Below, piece after piece: positions 8,289 through 17,241 of a stretch of DNA of 64,000 nucleotides. Position 1 is the stretch's first letter, and each line of letters opens with the position of its first letter. The notes below the pieces were generated by a model. The model was not told the origin of the DNA, searched no databases, and saw nothing but the letters and a program-made list of their open reading frames with translations. The stretch lies in the NCBI RefSeq assembly GCF_000143685.1, contig NC_014328.1, forward strand, positions 1,736,001-1,800,000, given 5' to 3'. The position numbers and the translations under genes are program-made. The DNA is from Clostridium ljungdahlii DSM 13528 (GTDB lineage Bacteria > Bacillota > Clostridia > Clostridiales > Clostridiaceae).

Positions 8289-8335
8289 TATATCACTATG
8301 ATATAATAAATAACATAATATATCATAGTGATATA
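8289..8335. promoter_or_regulatory. Paired palindromic operators of the PadR operon
   Basis: TATATCACTATGATATA (8289-8305) and TATATCATAGTGATATA (8319-8335) are exact reverse complements. Each is itself a palindrome TATATCA-N3-TGATATA. Their centres are 30 bases apart, close to three helical turns, so two PadR dimers could bind one DNA face. They lie just before the padR ribosome site, where binding would block transcription. Confidence 0.75.
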
Positions 8336-8356
8336 TAAAGCAGAGGTGAGATTGAA

Positions 8357-8917
8357 TTGTCAAAAGTAAATAAAACAAAATATGCTATTTTGGGAGTACT
8401 TAGCCATATATCAGGATCTGGATATGATATTAAAAAATTTTGTGATTCTTCTATAAACTATTTTTGGAATGAGAATTATGGACATATATATCCTGTACTA
8501 AAGAAAATGGAAGAAGAAAAACTTATAACAAAACAGGTTGAGCAGACAGAAGGAAGACCAAGTAAAAATGTTTATTCCATTACAGAAAAGGGCAGAAAAG
8601 AACTAAAAGAGTGGATTATGCTTCCTGTGGAAAGTATTCCTAACAGGTCAGAGCTTTTGTTGAAGATATCTCTTTCAGGAAATGTACCTACACAAAATGT
8701 TATTCAAAAAATTGAGAGTGTAAAAGAAGAGTGCGAAAAAGAATTTGAGGAATATTCGAAAATTGAAGATGCATTTAACACAGGAAAGATAAAAATGGAT
8801 GAAAAAAATTTAGCTTTGTGGAAGTCGACTGTTAGGTTTGGAAAATATATTGAAGAGGCAAAATTAAAGTGGTGTGATGAAACACTGAAAAGTTTAGAAA
8901 ATATAAAAGATTTATAG
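8357..8917 (+). CDS. PadR-family transcriptional regulator
   Basis: This is a 186-residue regulator. Residues 1-85 form the PadR winged helix: YAILGVLSHISGSGYDIKK, a recognition helix near YPVLKKMEEEKLI and the wing GRPSKNVYSITEKG. A C-terminal helical dimerisation region follows (LALWKSTVRFGKYIEEAKLKW). PadR proteins usually repress adjacent detoxification or transport genes and release DNA on binding an aromatic or drug-like ligand. Two palindromic operators lie directly upstream, so autoregulation is likely. The start is TTG at 8357, 7 bases after AGAGGTGAG. The reductase gene follows after 18 bases. Confidence 0.88.
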   Translation: MSKVNKTKYAILGVLSHISGSGYDIKKFCDSSINYFWNENYGHIYPVLKKMEEEKLITKQVEQTEGRPSKNVYSITEKGRKELKEWIMLPVESIPNRSELLLKISLSGNVPTQNVIQKIESVKEECEKEFEEYSKIEDAFNTGKIKMDEKNLALWKSTVRFGKYIEEAKLKWCDETLKSLENIKDL

Positions 8918-8935
8918 ATTAAGGAGATGTATAAA

Positions 8936-9637
8936 ATGAAAGTGTTAGCTTTAAATGGAAGTCCAAGGGGAGAAAAGGGAAATACAGAGGTTATTTTAGA
9001 AAATTTCCTTAAAGGATGCTCGAAAGCAGGAGCAGACGTAGAAACTATATATCTTAAGGATAAAAAGATAAATCACTGTAGAGGCTGCTTTACATGTTGG
9101 ACAAAGACTCCTGGAAAATGTGTTTATAAGGATGATATGAGTGAATTGCTAGACAAAATAAAAGGAGCAGATGTAATGGTATATGCAACTCCTCTATATT
9201 ATTTTACTGTAACTGGAATAATGAAAGATTTTATGGATCGTATGCTGCCTATGAATAAGGGTGAAATAGTTAAAAAGGGTGAAAAATATTCTCATATCCG
9301 TCGATTTAAAAAGGAACCAGTAAAGACTGTTTTAATCTCAAATTGTGGTTTCCCCGGTAGATATAATTTTTCCGGTTTACTTGAAACTTTTAAAGTTATG
9401 ACTAAGGGAAATCTTGCAGCGGCAATTTTAAGTGATAAAGGTGGGGTACTTGCTGCTTCTAAAGATAACGATATGCTGAAAAAATTGTATGAACCTTTCT
9501 TTAAGGCAGTAGAAAAAGCTGGAGAAGAAGTTATAAAGTGTGGATATGTAAAAGATGATACACAAGCTATACTTGACAGGGATGTTATTGATACGGAAAC
9601 GTATTTAAAGAATGCAAATAAAAATTGGAATGAATAA
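8936..9637 (+). CDS. NAD(P)H-dependent FMN reductase (flavodoxin fold, Isf-like)
   Basis: This 233-residue protein starts MKVLALNGSPRGEKGNTEVI, the phosphate-binding loop of NADPH-dependent FMN reductases and iron-sulfur flavoproteins. A Cys-rich segment NHCRGCFTCW...GKC (about 48-64) has the CxxCxxC spacing of Isf proteins, and YATPLYYFTVTG is the second FMN-contact loop. It likely reduces FMN, quinones or azo/nitro compounds in the cytosol. Control by PadR and co-transcription with a small membrane protein suggest a stress or xenobiotic response. AAGGAG at 8921-8926 selects the ATG at 8936 over one at 8927. Confidence 0.82.
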   Translation: MKVLALNGSPRGEKGNTEVILENFLKGCSKAGADVETIYLKDKKINHCRGCFTCWTKTPGKCVYKDDMSELLDKIKGADVMVYATPLYYFTVTGIMKDFMDRMLPMNKGEIVKKGEKYSHIRRFKKEPVKTVLISNCGFPGRYNFSGLLETFKVMTKGNLAAAILSDKGGVLAASKDNDMLKKLYEPFFKAVEKAGEEVIKCGYVKDDTQAILDRDVIDTETYLKNANKNWNE

Positions 9638-9651
9638 ATTGGAGGTTAGCT

Positions 9652-10296
9652 ATGGAAAAGTCATATGCCAATGGTGTGAAAAATAAAAGTTCAATATTGA
9701 GAAACATATTAAATAAGGATTTTGTTGTAAGTGCTATAATACCTGTTGTGATATTTTATGTTTTTGATAAATTTAAAATGACTCTTAGTGGAATCATATT
9801 TTCTGGTTTGTGGAGCATAGGTGTTGTTATAGCAAATTTTATTAAAACAAGAGAAATTAATGCTTTGGCAGTAATGGCTGCAGCTTTCTCAGGAATTGGT
9901 TTGGTGGGAAGTGTTATTTCTAAAAATGCTACCTTTTATTTTGTATCTCCTCTGGTTGGAAACGCCTTAGTTTCTTTACTCTTCTTTTTGTCTTTATTGT
10001 CTAGGAAATCTTTGATTGAAGTAATAGTGGAACAAAGCTATTTAAAAAATGCTCCAGAAAAGATGAAAAATGATAAAGATCATAAATTTGTTTGGAGATT
10101 TCTCAGCGCAATATGGGGATTTGGAAATTTAAGTCAAGTGATTTTAGGTGTTGTACTTCTTAAAGTTGCATCCATGAGTTTATACTATGCTGTAATTAAT
10201 ATATATGGAAATATTTTAAGTATTTTGCTCCTGGCATTTTCCATCACATTCCCAAAAATATATTTCAAAAAGAAAAGCCAAAAGATTAAAAATTAG
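9652..10296 (+). CDS. VC0807-family integral membrane protein
   Basis: This 214-residue hydrophobic protein has about six membrane segments (24-40, 45-62, 70-88, 96-114, 147-168, 175-200). It resembles the VC0807/intracellular-septation-like family of uncharacterised membrane proteins. The start is 15 bases after the reductase stop, with GGAGG as ribosome site, so it belongs to the PadR operon. Its function is unknown; a role in export or membrane protection alongside the reductase is a guess from context. Its coding end overlaps the trp promoter region, so trp transcription starts at the very end of this gene. Confidence 0.6.
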   Translation: MEKSYANGVKNKSSILRNILNKDFVVSAIIPVVIFYVFDKFKMTLSGIIFSGLWSIGVVIANFIKTREINALAVMAAAFSGIGLVGSVISKNATFYFVSPLVGNALVSLLFFLSLLSRKSLIEVIVEQSYLKNAPEKMKNDKDHKFVWRFLSAIWGFGNLSQVILGVVLLKVASMSLYYAVINIYGNILSILLLAFSITFPKIYFKKKSQKIKN

Positions 10297-10298
10297 TA

Positions 10299-10327
10299 TT
10301 GACAACGGGGAAAAAAAGCTTTAATAT
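10299..10327 (+). promoter_or_regulatory. Sigma-A promoter of the trp operon
   Basis: TTGACA (10299-10304), a 17-base spacer and TATAAT-like TAATAT (10322-10327). This sits immediately after the preceding gene and before the T-box leader. Confidence 0.8.
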
Positions 10328-10562
10328 ATAAAACAAGTTAGTAATATAAAACCTGTGAAAAGAAATAGTAAATATGGAAATTTAGTTTAAGCGAATTTGG
10401 GGTAGTGTAAGCCAAGTACTGTAGTCTGTATTGAATGGGTCTTGGAGGTGTAATGCAAAATTATAGTAGCAAAAACCGGTAGTCTACCGTTAAAAGGACA
10501 GGGTATCGAGTAAATCTGTACCTGGAAAAGATAGTTTATATTTAGGTGGCATAACGAAATTC

Positions 10563-10596
10563 AACATTTCGTCCTTTAAGGATGAGGTGTTTTTTA
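10563..10596 (+). terminator. First T-box terminator
   Basis: AACATTTCGTCC pairs with GGATGAGGTGTT and is followed by TTTTT. It competes with the first antiterminator, sharing ATTTCGTCC. Confidence 0.8.
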
Positions 10597-10643
10597 TTTT
10601 CAAAAAATTCACCATAAATAGAGGCTAATTTGGGTGGCAACGC

Positions 10644-10683
10644 GGTCATTTCGTCCCAGTTTAAGGATGAAATGGTCTTTTTT
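10644..10683 (+). terminator. Second T-box terminator
   Basis: CATTTCGTCC (10647-10656) pairs with GGATGAAATG (10665-10674) and is followed by GTCTTTTTT. It competes with the second antiterminator. Confidence 0.85.
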
Positions 10684-10714
10684 GTATAATTTTAAATCAA
10701 AGAGGTGGTATTTT

Positions 10715-12145
10715 GTGATCAATCTTAAAAAAGAAGAATTTTATTATTATAAAAATTTGAAAAAGACGTTCCCCTTATTTATAAAGATAAATGGAGATGA
10801 GATTACCCCTATAGGTATTTACTACAGTTTGGAAGGAAAAAATAAATTCTTATTTGAAAGTATATATTCTGAAAATGAAATAGGAAGATATTCTTTTGTA
10901 GGAATGAATCCCTATAGGAAGATAAAAAGTTATGGCAGTAAAATATGTGTAAAAGATGAAAGTGGAATAAGAAGTGTTCAGGGAAAAGTGTTGGATTATA
11001 TAAAAAAATATTTGAATGTACCTTATGATTCTCTTGGAGTTTCCATACCATTTACAGGAGGAGCTATAGGTTATGCAGGATATGATGTGATAAGGCAGTA
11101 TGAGAAGCTGCCAGATGAAAATGAAGATGTTTTAAAAACACCAGAAGCATATCTCATGTTTTATAGATCTTTTGTGTGTTATGACCATTTTAAACATGAA
11201 GTTTATTTTATTTACAATGTGGCAGAAGATGATGAGTGTTCTTATGAAAGTATTGTAAATTCTCTGGAAAGTTTGAAAGACATGATATGTACAAGTAATG
11301 TGATTCATAAACTTTCAGAAGTTAAAGAATGTAAAAAGTTTACATCAAATGTTTCAAAGGAAAAATACTGCAGCATGGTAGAAGAAGCAAAAGAATACAT
11401 AAAAGCTGGGGATATATTTCAGGTAGTTTTGTCACAAAGGCTGAAATTTGAAAGTACTTCAGATCCCTTTGAAGTGTACAGAAGATTAAGAGCTAAAAAT
11501 CCTTCACCTTATCTTTTTTATATAGATTTTGAAGAATTTAAAGTAGCAGGTTCCTCTCCAGAAAGTTTAGTAAGTGTAAAGAATGGACGGGTTATGACTA
11601 ACCCTATAGCGGGTGCAAGACCTAGGGGAAAAACTTTGGAAGAGGATTTAAAATTAAAAAAAGAATTGTTAGAAGATGAAAAGGAAAGAGCGGAACACGT
11701 GATGTTAGTTGATCTTGGGAGAAATGACATAGGGAAAATAAGTGAGTTTGGAAGTGTAAAACTAGATAGATTTATGGATGTAGATTTTTACTCTCATGTT
11801 ATGCATATAGTTTCAAAGGTTTCAGGAGATTTGAGAAAAGATTTGGGATATTTAGATGGATTAATATCTTGTTTGCCTGTAGGAACTGTATCTGGAGCAC
11901 CTAAAATAAGGGCTATGGAGATAATTGATGAGCTTGAAGATACTAAAAGAGGTATATATGCTGGTGCAGTTGGATACTTTTCACTTAATGGAAACATGGA
12001 TACCTGCATTGCAATAAGGACCATACTCTTTAAAGATGGTCATGCATATGTTCAAGCTGGTGCAGGTATTGTGTATGACTCTGTTCCAGAAAGAGAATAT
12101 CAGGAAACATTAAATAAAGCTATGGCTATGATAGAGGTGATATAA
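10715..12145 (+). CDS. trpE: Anthranilate synthase component I
   Basis: This 476-residue enzyme converts chorismate and the ammonia delivered by TrpG into anthranilate, the first step of tryptophan synthesis. The N-terminal half contains FLFESIYSEN, the counterpart of the LLES tryptophan feedback site. The C-terminal chorismate-binding domain has GDIFQVVLSQR, SPSPYLF-type NPSPYLFYIDF, GSSPESLV, PIAGARPRG, HVMLVDLGRND and TVSGAPKIRAMEII. The product should be feedback-inhibited by Trp. AGAGGTGG at 10701-10708 selects the GTG at 10715; upstream codons in the same frame run through the T-box terminator and are not translated. It is the first gene of trpEGDCFBA. Confidence 0.95.
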   Translation: MINLKKEEFYYYKNLKKTFPLFIKINGDEITPIGIYYSLEGKNKFLFESIYSENEIGRYSFVGMNPYRKIKSYGSKICVKDESGIRSVQGKVLDYIKKYLNVPYDSLGVSIPFTGGAIGYAGYDVIRQYEKLPDENEDVLKTPEAYLMFYRSFVCYDHFKHEVYFIYNVAEDDECSYESIVNSLESLKDMICTSNVIHKLSEVKECKKFTSNVSKEKYCSMVEEAKEYIKAGDIFQVVLSQRLKFESTSDPFEVYRRLRAKNPSPYLFYIDFEEFKVAGSSPESLVSVKNGRVMTNPIAGARPRGKTLEEDLKLKKELLEDEKERAEHVMLVDLGRNDIGKISEFGSVKLDRFMDVDFYSHVMHIVSKVSGDLRKDLGYLDGLISCLPVGTVSGAPKIRAMEIIDELEDTKRGIYAGAVGYFSLNGNMDTCIAIRTILFKDGHAYVQAGAGIVYDSVPEREYQETLNKAMAMIEVI

Positions 12146-12146
12146 G

Positions 12147-12752
12147 ATGATACTTTTAATAGATAATTATGATTCATTTACTTATAATCTTTACCAGTAT
12201 ATTGGTGAAATATATGAGAATATAAAAGTTTTTAGAAATGACAAAATATCACTGGATGAGATAGAGAGGTTAAATCTTGAAGGAATAATACTTTCCCCGG
12301 GACCTGGTATTCCTGAAAATGCAGGTATATGTATAGAGGTTGTAAAAAAATTCGGAGGTAAAATTCCTATTTTGGGAATATGTCTTGGACATCAGGCTAT
12401 TGGATGTGCTTACGGTGGAAAAGTAGTGAGAGCAAACAATATAATGCATGGAAAGACATCGGAAGTAAGCATAGTCTCAAATAAATTATTTAAAAATTTG
12501 GAAAATTCTATAAATGTCATGAGATACCACTCTCTCATAATAGAAAAAAGCACTTTACCAGAAGAACTTGAGGTAACGGCAGAAAGTTTGGATGACAAAG
12601 AGATAATGGCTGTGAAGCACAGAGAATATGAAGTTTATGGACTTCAATTTCATCCGGAATCAATTCTTACAGAGAAGGGAAAGCAAATAATAAAAAATTT
12701 TTTGGGGGGGATTTGTAATGTTGCAGCAGACAATAGAGAGAATCATATGTAA
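12147..12752 (+). CDS. trpG: Anthranilate synthase component II (glutamine amidotransferase)
   Basis: This 201-residue class I glutamine amidotransferase supplies ammonia to TrpE. The nucleophile is C79 in [10 protein letters not shown], and the His-Glu pair is H169/E171 in QFHPES. PGPG at 51-54 forms the oxyanion-side loop. It begins one base after the trpE stop. Its last 35 bases overlap the trpD start, which suggests translational coupling. The protein could also serve p-aminobenzoate synthesis, as TrpG/PabA does in some Firmicutes. Confidence 0.95.
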   Translation: MILLIDNYDSFTYNLYQYIGEIYENIKVFRNDKISLDEIERLNLEGIILSPGPGIPENAGICIEVVKKFGGKIPILGICLGHQAIGCAYGGKVVRANNIMHGKTSEVSIVSNKLFKNLENSINVMRYHSLIIEKSTLPEELEVTAESLDDKEIMAVKHREYEVYGLQFHPESILTEKGKQIIKNFLGGICNVAADNRENHM

Positions 12753-13731
12753 AAGTAATTTGGAGGAAAGTGAAGCCTATGAAGCTATGAATGAAATAAT
12801 GCAGGGAAATGCAGAAGATTCCCAAATAGGAGCTTTTCTAGCAGCCTTGAGAATGAAAGGTGAAACTGCAGAGGAAATAACAGGATTTGCAAGGGCAATG
12901 AGGGATAATGCGGAGAATTTAAAACTAGAGTCAGAGTATGTTATTGATACTTGTGGAACAGGAGGGGATGGAGGAAGAACATTCAATATATCCACAGCAG
13001 TATCCTTTGTAGCTGCAGCTGCAGGAGTGAAAGTGGCAAAACACGGCAACAGAGCAGTATCAAGTAAAAGTGGAAGTGCAGATGTACTTGAAAAGTTAGG
13101 CTTTAATATAAATTTAGAACCAAAATATGCTTCCAATTGTATTGATAAAAGTGGTATGGCATTCTTGTTTGCTCAAAAGTACCACCGTGCAATGAAAAAT
13201 GTAGCCGGTCCAAGAAAGCAATTGGGTATAAGAACAGTATTTAATTTACTAGGCCCACTTACGAATCCAGCTTTTGTAAAAGGCCAGGTACTTGGAGTAT
13301 ATGATAAGAATTTAACTCACACAGCGGCAAAAGTACTTTCAAATTTAGGCTGTGAAAGGGCTATGGTAGTTTGTGGAGAAGATGGACTTGATGAAATAAC
13401 TACTACTTGTAATACCTATGTGAGTGAATTAAAAGATGGAAAAATATCAGATTATAAAATAAATCCAGAAGATTTTGAAATTAATGTATGCAGTATGGAT
13501 GCCATAAAAGGATATACTGCTGAAGAAAATGCAGCACTTATACGGGAAATTTTTCAAGGAGAAAAAGGTGCTAGAAGAGATATTGTAGTTTTAAACAGTG
13601 CAGCAGCTTTATATGTTGGAAAAGCATGTGAAAGCATGGAAGAAGGAGTGAAGATGGCAGAAGATATTATAGATTCTAAAAAAGCTTATGAAAAGATGAA
13701 TGAACTCATAAAGTGCAGTAATAATTTTTAG
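12718..13731 (+). CDS. trpD: Anthranilate phosphoribosyltransferase
   Basis: A 337-residue enzyme that transfers phosphoribose from PRPP to anthranilate. The PRPP-binding glycine loop [17 protein letters not shown] and the anthranilate-site element [18 protein letters not shown] are both intact, and [21 protein letters not shown] is nearly invariant in the family. The ATG at 12718 follows a G7 ribosome site (12704-12710) and lies inside the trpG coding end. Confidence 0.95.
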   Translation: MLQQTIERIICKSNLEESEAYEAMNEIMQGNAEDSQIGAFLAALRMKGETAEEITGFARAMRDNAENLKLESEYVIDTCGTGGDGGRTFNISTAVSFVAAAAGVKVAKHGNRAVSSKSGSADVLEKLGFNINLEPKYASNCIDKSGMAFLFAQKYHRAMKNVAGPRKQLGIRTVFNLLGPLTNPAFVKGQVLGVYDKNLTHTAAKVLSNLGCERAMVVCGEDGLDEITTTCNTYVSELKDGKISDYKINPEDFEINVCSMDAIKGYTAEENAALIREIFQGEKGARRDIVVLNSAAALYVGKACESMEEGVKMAEDIIDSKKAYEKMNELIKCSNNF

Positions 13732-13744
13732 GAGGCATGGAAAA

Positions 13745-14521
13745 ATGATACTTGATGAAATAGTGAAAGCTAAAAGACCTCAATTGGAACTTGAAAAACA
13801 AAATATGCCTCTTACTAAGATAATAGAAGAATGCAGTGGAAAGGTTACAAGAGATTTTAAAAAAGTACTTGGCAAAGAAGAAATATCTATCATTGCAGAG
13901 ATAAAGAAAGCATCACCTTCAAAAGGTATTATTGTAGAAGATTTTGATCCTGTCGGCATAGCCAAAATATATGAAAGCATAGATATAGATGCAGTGTCTG
14001 TACTTACAGAAAAAAATTTTTTTAAGGGAAGTGATAAATACATAAGCAAAGTAAAAGGGGTAAATTCAAAGCCCATTTTGAGAAAGGATTTTATAATTGA
14101 TACCTATCAAATATACCAATCCAAATTTATAGGTGCAGATGCTATTTTGCTTATAACAGCCATCTTAAAAGATAAATTAAAAGATTATTACAACTTAGCA
14201 CAAAGTATTGGACTTCAATGTCTGGTGGAAGTCCATGATGAAGAGGAACTTGAAATTGCACTTGAAGCTGGATGTTCCATTGTAGGAATTAACAATAGAA
14301 ACTTAAAAGATTTTACAGAAGACTTGAAAAATACAGAAAGAATTATAAAGAAAATACCAGAGAAAGTTTTAGTAGTTTCTGAAAGTGCTATAAAAGCTCC
14401 AGAAGATATAAGATATTTAAAGGAATTAGGTGTAAATGCAGTGCTTATAGGAGAAACTTTTATGAGAAATATTAAAGATGAGTACAAATTAAGAGATTTT
14501 ATAAAACAGTCTAAGTTTTGA
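13745..14521 (+). CDS. trpC: Indole-3-glycerol-phosphate synthase
   Basis: A 258-residue (beta/alpha)8 enzyme that closes the indole ring from CdRP. Family motifs are present: IAEIKKASPSKG with the catalytic Lys and substrate loop, SVLTEKNFFKGS, LRKDFIIDTYQI, LVEVHDEEEL, VGINNRNLKDF and VSESAI near the phosphate site. It is a stand-alone enzyme, not fused to TrpF as in enterics. The start is 13 bases after the trpD stop with GGAGG upstream. Confidence 0.95.
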   Translation: MILDEIVKAKRPQLELEKQNMPLTKIIEECSGKVTRDFKKVLGKEEISIIAEIKKASPSKGIIVEDFDPVGIAKIYESIDIDAVSVLTEKNFFKGSDKYISKVKGVNSKPILRKDFIIDTYQIYQSKFIGADAILLITAILKDKLKDYYNLAQSIGLQCLVEVHDEEELEIALEAGCSIVGINNRNLKDFTEDLKNTERIIKKIPEKVLVVSESAIKAPEDIRYLKELGVNAVLIGETFMRNIKDEYKLRDFIKQSKF

Positions 14522-14534
14522 AAAGGGTGAATTT

Positions 14535-15164
14535 ATGACTTTAGTAAAGATATGTGGTATAAGGCGAATTGAAGATGTAGAAATTTTAAACAAGATCCTC
14601 CCAGATTATGCCGGATTTGTGTTTTGTGAAAGCAAAAGGCAGGTTACTTTAAAATTAGCAGAAGAGCTTATTAAAAATTTAGATAAAAAAATAAGGCCAG
14701 TGGGAGTTTTTCAAAACAATAGTTTGGAAGAAGTGAAAAATACAGCAGAAATGTTGAAGTTAGATGTAATCCAGCTTCATGGAAGGGAAGATGAGAGTTA
14801 TATAAAAAACCTGTATCCATTTAAAATATGGAAAAGTGTAAGCATTGATGGAAAAGATATATTAGATAATGTAAAACACAAGATAGATAAAATATCAAAT
14901 TATAATGTGGAAGCAGTGCTTGTAGATAGCAGTGTAGGAGGAAAGACTGGAGGAACGGGCATAAACTTTAATTGGAATGTATTGAAAAACTTAAATGTAA
15001 ATAAGAAATTGGTACTGGCAGGAGGTCTTAATTCGGATAACATAAATACTGCTTTAGAAGCTGTAAAGCCCTATGCAGTAGATGTATCCAGCGGAGTCGA
15101 AGAAAATGGTGTAAAGAGTTTGAAAAAAATAAATGAATTTATGGAGAAAGTGAGGAATTTTTAA
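14535..15164 (+). CDS. trpF: Phosphoribosylanthranilate isomerase
   Basis: A 209-residue TIM-barrel isomerase that converts PRA to CdRP. The catalytic Cys lies in VKICGIRR (C7), the general acid Asp in [15 protein letters not shown], and AGGLNSDNI and DVSSGVE form the phosphate site. The stop codon overlaps the trpB ATG (TAATG), so the two are translationally coupled. Confidence 0.95.
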   Translation: MTLVKICGIRRIEDVEILNKILPDYAGFVFCESKRQVTLKLAEELIKNLDKKIRPVGVFQNNSLEEVKNTAEMLKLDVIQLHGREDESYIKNLYPFKIWKSVSIDGKDILDNVKHKIDKISNYNVEAVLVDSSVGGKTGGTGINFNWNVLKNLNVNKKLVLAGGLNSDNINTALEAVKPYAVDVSSGVEENGVKSLKKINEFMEKVRNF

Positions 15165-16339
15165 TGGATGGAAGATTTGGAAAATTTGGAGGACAGTATG
15201 TACCAGAAACAATAATGAATGCAGTTATGCAGCTTGAAAAGGAGTTTAATAAAGCAATAAAAGATGAAAAATTTATAGAGGAATATAAGTACTATCTTAA
15301 AGATTATGTGGGAAGAGAAAATCCACTGTATTTTGCAAAGAATTTTACTGAAAAATTAGGTGGAGCAAAAATATATCTTAAAAGAGAAGACTTAAACCAT
15401 ACGGGAGCACATAAAATAAACAACGCACTAGGACAGGTGCTCCTTGCAAGGAGAATGGGTAAAAAAAGGGTTATAGCTGAAACAGGAGCTGGACAGCATG
15501 GGGTAGCTACAGCTACGGCAGCTGCTATCTTTGGAATGGAATGTGAAGTATTTATGGGTGAAGAAGACATAAGAAGACAAGCTCTTAATGTATTTAAGAT
15601 GAAAATATTAGGTTCTAAAGTTACTTCTGTAACTTCGGGGACGGGAACACTTAAAGATGCTGTAAATGAAGCTATGAGAAATTGGGTATCGAATATAGAA
15701 GATACCTTTTATGTAATAGGCTCTGTAATGGGACCGCATCCTTATCCAACTATGGTTAGAGATTTTCAAAGAGTAATTGGAGATGAAGCTAGAAAGCAAA
15801 TTCTGGAAAAGGAAGGGAGACTTCCTGATTATGTCATAGCTTGTGTAGGCGGTGGAAGCAATTCCATGGGAATTTTTTATCCCTTTGTAGAAGATACTTC
15901 TGTAAATTTGGTAGGAGTAGAGGCCGCAGGAAAAGGACTTGATACGGATGAACATGCAGCTACTATATCAAAGGGGTCTGTAGGAGTAATTCATGGTATG
16001 ATGACTTATGTGCTTCAAGATGAGGATGGTCAAATACTTCCTGCGTATTCTATATCAGCAGGACTTGATTATCCGGGAATAGGACCTGAACACGCATATT
16101 ATCATGATATAAAGAGAGCAACTTATGAATCAGCTACAGATAAGGAAGCAGTCAATGCATTTACTTACTTGTCACAGGTTGAGGGAATAATTCCAGCACT
16201 TGAAAGCTCTCATGCCCTAGCTTATGCAATGAAGCTTGCTCCAAAACTCAGTAAGGATAAAATAATCATTGTAAATTTATCTGGAAGAGGGGACAAAGAT
16301 ATAAATACTATAGCTAATATAATGGGGGTGGAACTATAA
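15164..16339 (+). CDS. trpB: Tryptophan synthase beta chain
   Basis: A 391-residue PLP enzyme that joins indole and serine. The PLP lysine is in [15 protein letters not shown], the carboxylate loop in [15 protein letters not shown] and the phosphate-binding glycines in [10 protein letters not shown]. It is a TrpB1-type protein of usual length. It overlaps trpF upstream and trpA downstream by one base on each side (TAATG), typical of stoichiometric alpha2beta2 synthesis. Confidence 0.96.
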   Translation: MDGRFGKFGGQYVPETIMNAVMQLEKEFNKAIKDEKFIEEYKYYLKDYVGRENPLYFAKNFTEKLGGAKIYLKREDLNHTGAHKINNALGQVLLARRMGKKRVIAETGAGQHGVATATAAAIFGMECEVFMGEEDIRRQALNVFKMKILGSKVTSVTSGTGTLKDAVNEAMRNWVSNIEDTFYVIGSVMGPHPYPTMVRDFQRVIGDEARKQILEKEGRLPDYVIACVGGGSNSMGIFYPFVEDTSVNLVGVEAAGKGLDTDEHAATISKGSVGVIHGMMTYVLQDEDGQILPAYSISAGLDYPGIGPEHAYYHDIKRATYESATDKEAVNAFTYLSQVEGIIPALESSHALAYAMKLAPKLSKDKIIIVNLSGRGDKDINTIANIMGVEL

Positions 16340-17124
16340 TGAATAGAATAGATTTAAAGTTTTCAAAGCTAAAAGAAAGAGGAGAAAAAGCTCTAATACC
16401 GTTTATAACTTCCGGAGATCCAGATTTAGACACTACTTTCGAATTAGTAATTGCAATGGAAGAAGCAGGAGCAGATATAATAGAACTTGGAATACCCTAT
16501 TCAGATCCTCTGGCAGATGGACCTACTATACAGGCATCTTCAAATAGATCCCTTAAAGGCGGAACGAAAATAGCAGGTATAATGGATACGGTGAAAAAGA
16601 TAAGGGAAAAAACAGAAGTACCTCTTGTGTATCTTGTCTACTATAACTCCATATTCAAGTATGGTATGGAAAAGTTTATAAGAGAGTGCAGCCAGTGCGG
16701 CGTAGACGGAATTATAATACCAGATCTTCCTATAGAAGAGAGAAAGGACATTGCAGCCATTGGAAAAGAATATAATGTACACCTTATTCCACTAGTAGCA
16801 CCTACTTCAAAGGAGAGAATAGAAAAGATAGTAAAAGATGCGGGGGGATTTATATATTGTGTCTCTGTAAATGGTGTTACAGGTACAAGAAGCAGCATAA
16901 ATACTGATATTGAGGAATATATGAATATAATTTCAAGTTATACGAATGTTCCAAAGGCACTTGGATTTGGAATATCCTCAGCAGAAATGGCTGCAAAATT
17001 CAAGCCTTATTGTGAAGGGATAATTGTGGGAAGTGCAGTAATTAAAAAGATAGAAGCTGGAAAAAGTAAAGATGATATAATTAAAAATGTAAAAAAGTTT
17101 ATTAAAGAATTAAAATTAGCTTAG
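16339..17124 (+). CDS. trpA: Tryptophan synthase alpha chain
   Basis: A 261-residue TIM barrel that cleaves indole-3-glycerol phosphate and channels indole to TrpB. The catalytic Glu is in IIELGIPYSDPLADGPTIQ, the second acid Asp in DGIIIPDLPIEE, and the phosphate site in GFGISSAE and VGSAVIKKI. It is the last trp gene; no clear terminator follows within the next 100 bases, so some read-through into the glycosyltransferase gene is possible. Confidence 0.95.
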   Translation: MNRIDLKFSKLKERGEKALIPFITSGDPDLDTTFELVIAMEEAGADIIELGIPYSDPLADGPTIQASSNRSLKGGTKIAGIMDTVKKIREKTEVPLVYLVYYNSIFKYGMEKFIRECSQCGVDGIIIPDLPIEERKDIAAIGKEYNVHLIPLVAPTSKERIEKIVKDAGGFIYCVSVNGVTGTRSSINTDIEEYMNIISSYTNVPKALGFGISSAEMAAKFKPYCEGIIVGSAVIKKIEAGKSKDDIIKNVKKFIKELKLA

Positions 17125-17160
17125 AATGAAAAAGATGCTATTTTCACATTGTTAATAAAT

Positions 17161-17189
17161 TTGACACTCAAATAACATATTTGTAATGT
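17161..17189 (+). promoter_or_regulatory. Sigma-A promoter of the GT39 gene
   Basis: TTGACA (17161-17166), 17-base spacer, TAATGT (17184-17189), about 50 bases before the GTG start. Confidence 0.65.
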
Positions 17190-17241
17190 AAATTTAATTA
17201 GAATTAGATTATTCATATTTACTTGAAAGAAGGTTGGTATA

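Larger units (their letters stand above)
10334..10690 (+). promoter_or_regulatory. T-box leader (tRNA-Trp) with two antiterminator modules
   Basis: A leader of about 350 bases precedes trpE. Stem I is expected between about 10390 and 10480; TGG at 10436-10438 in the context GAATGGGTC is the likely Trp specifier. Two antiterminators follow. Module 1 has AGG (10544-10546), a 7-base bulge TGGCATA, ACGAAAT, loop, ATTTCGT and CCT (to 10575). Module 2 has GGG (10632-10634), bulge TGGCAAC, GCG, loop, CGT and CCC (to 10657). Both bulges read TGGC, complementary to a tRNA 3' end GCCA, and bacterial tRNA-Trp has G at the discriminator position. Uncharged tRNA-Trp would therefore stabilise read-through at both sites. 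Confidence 0.88.
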
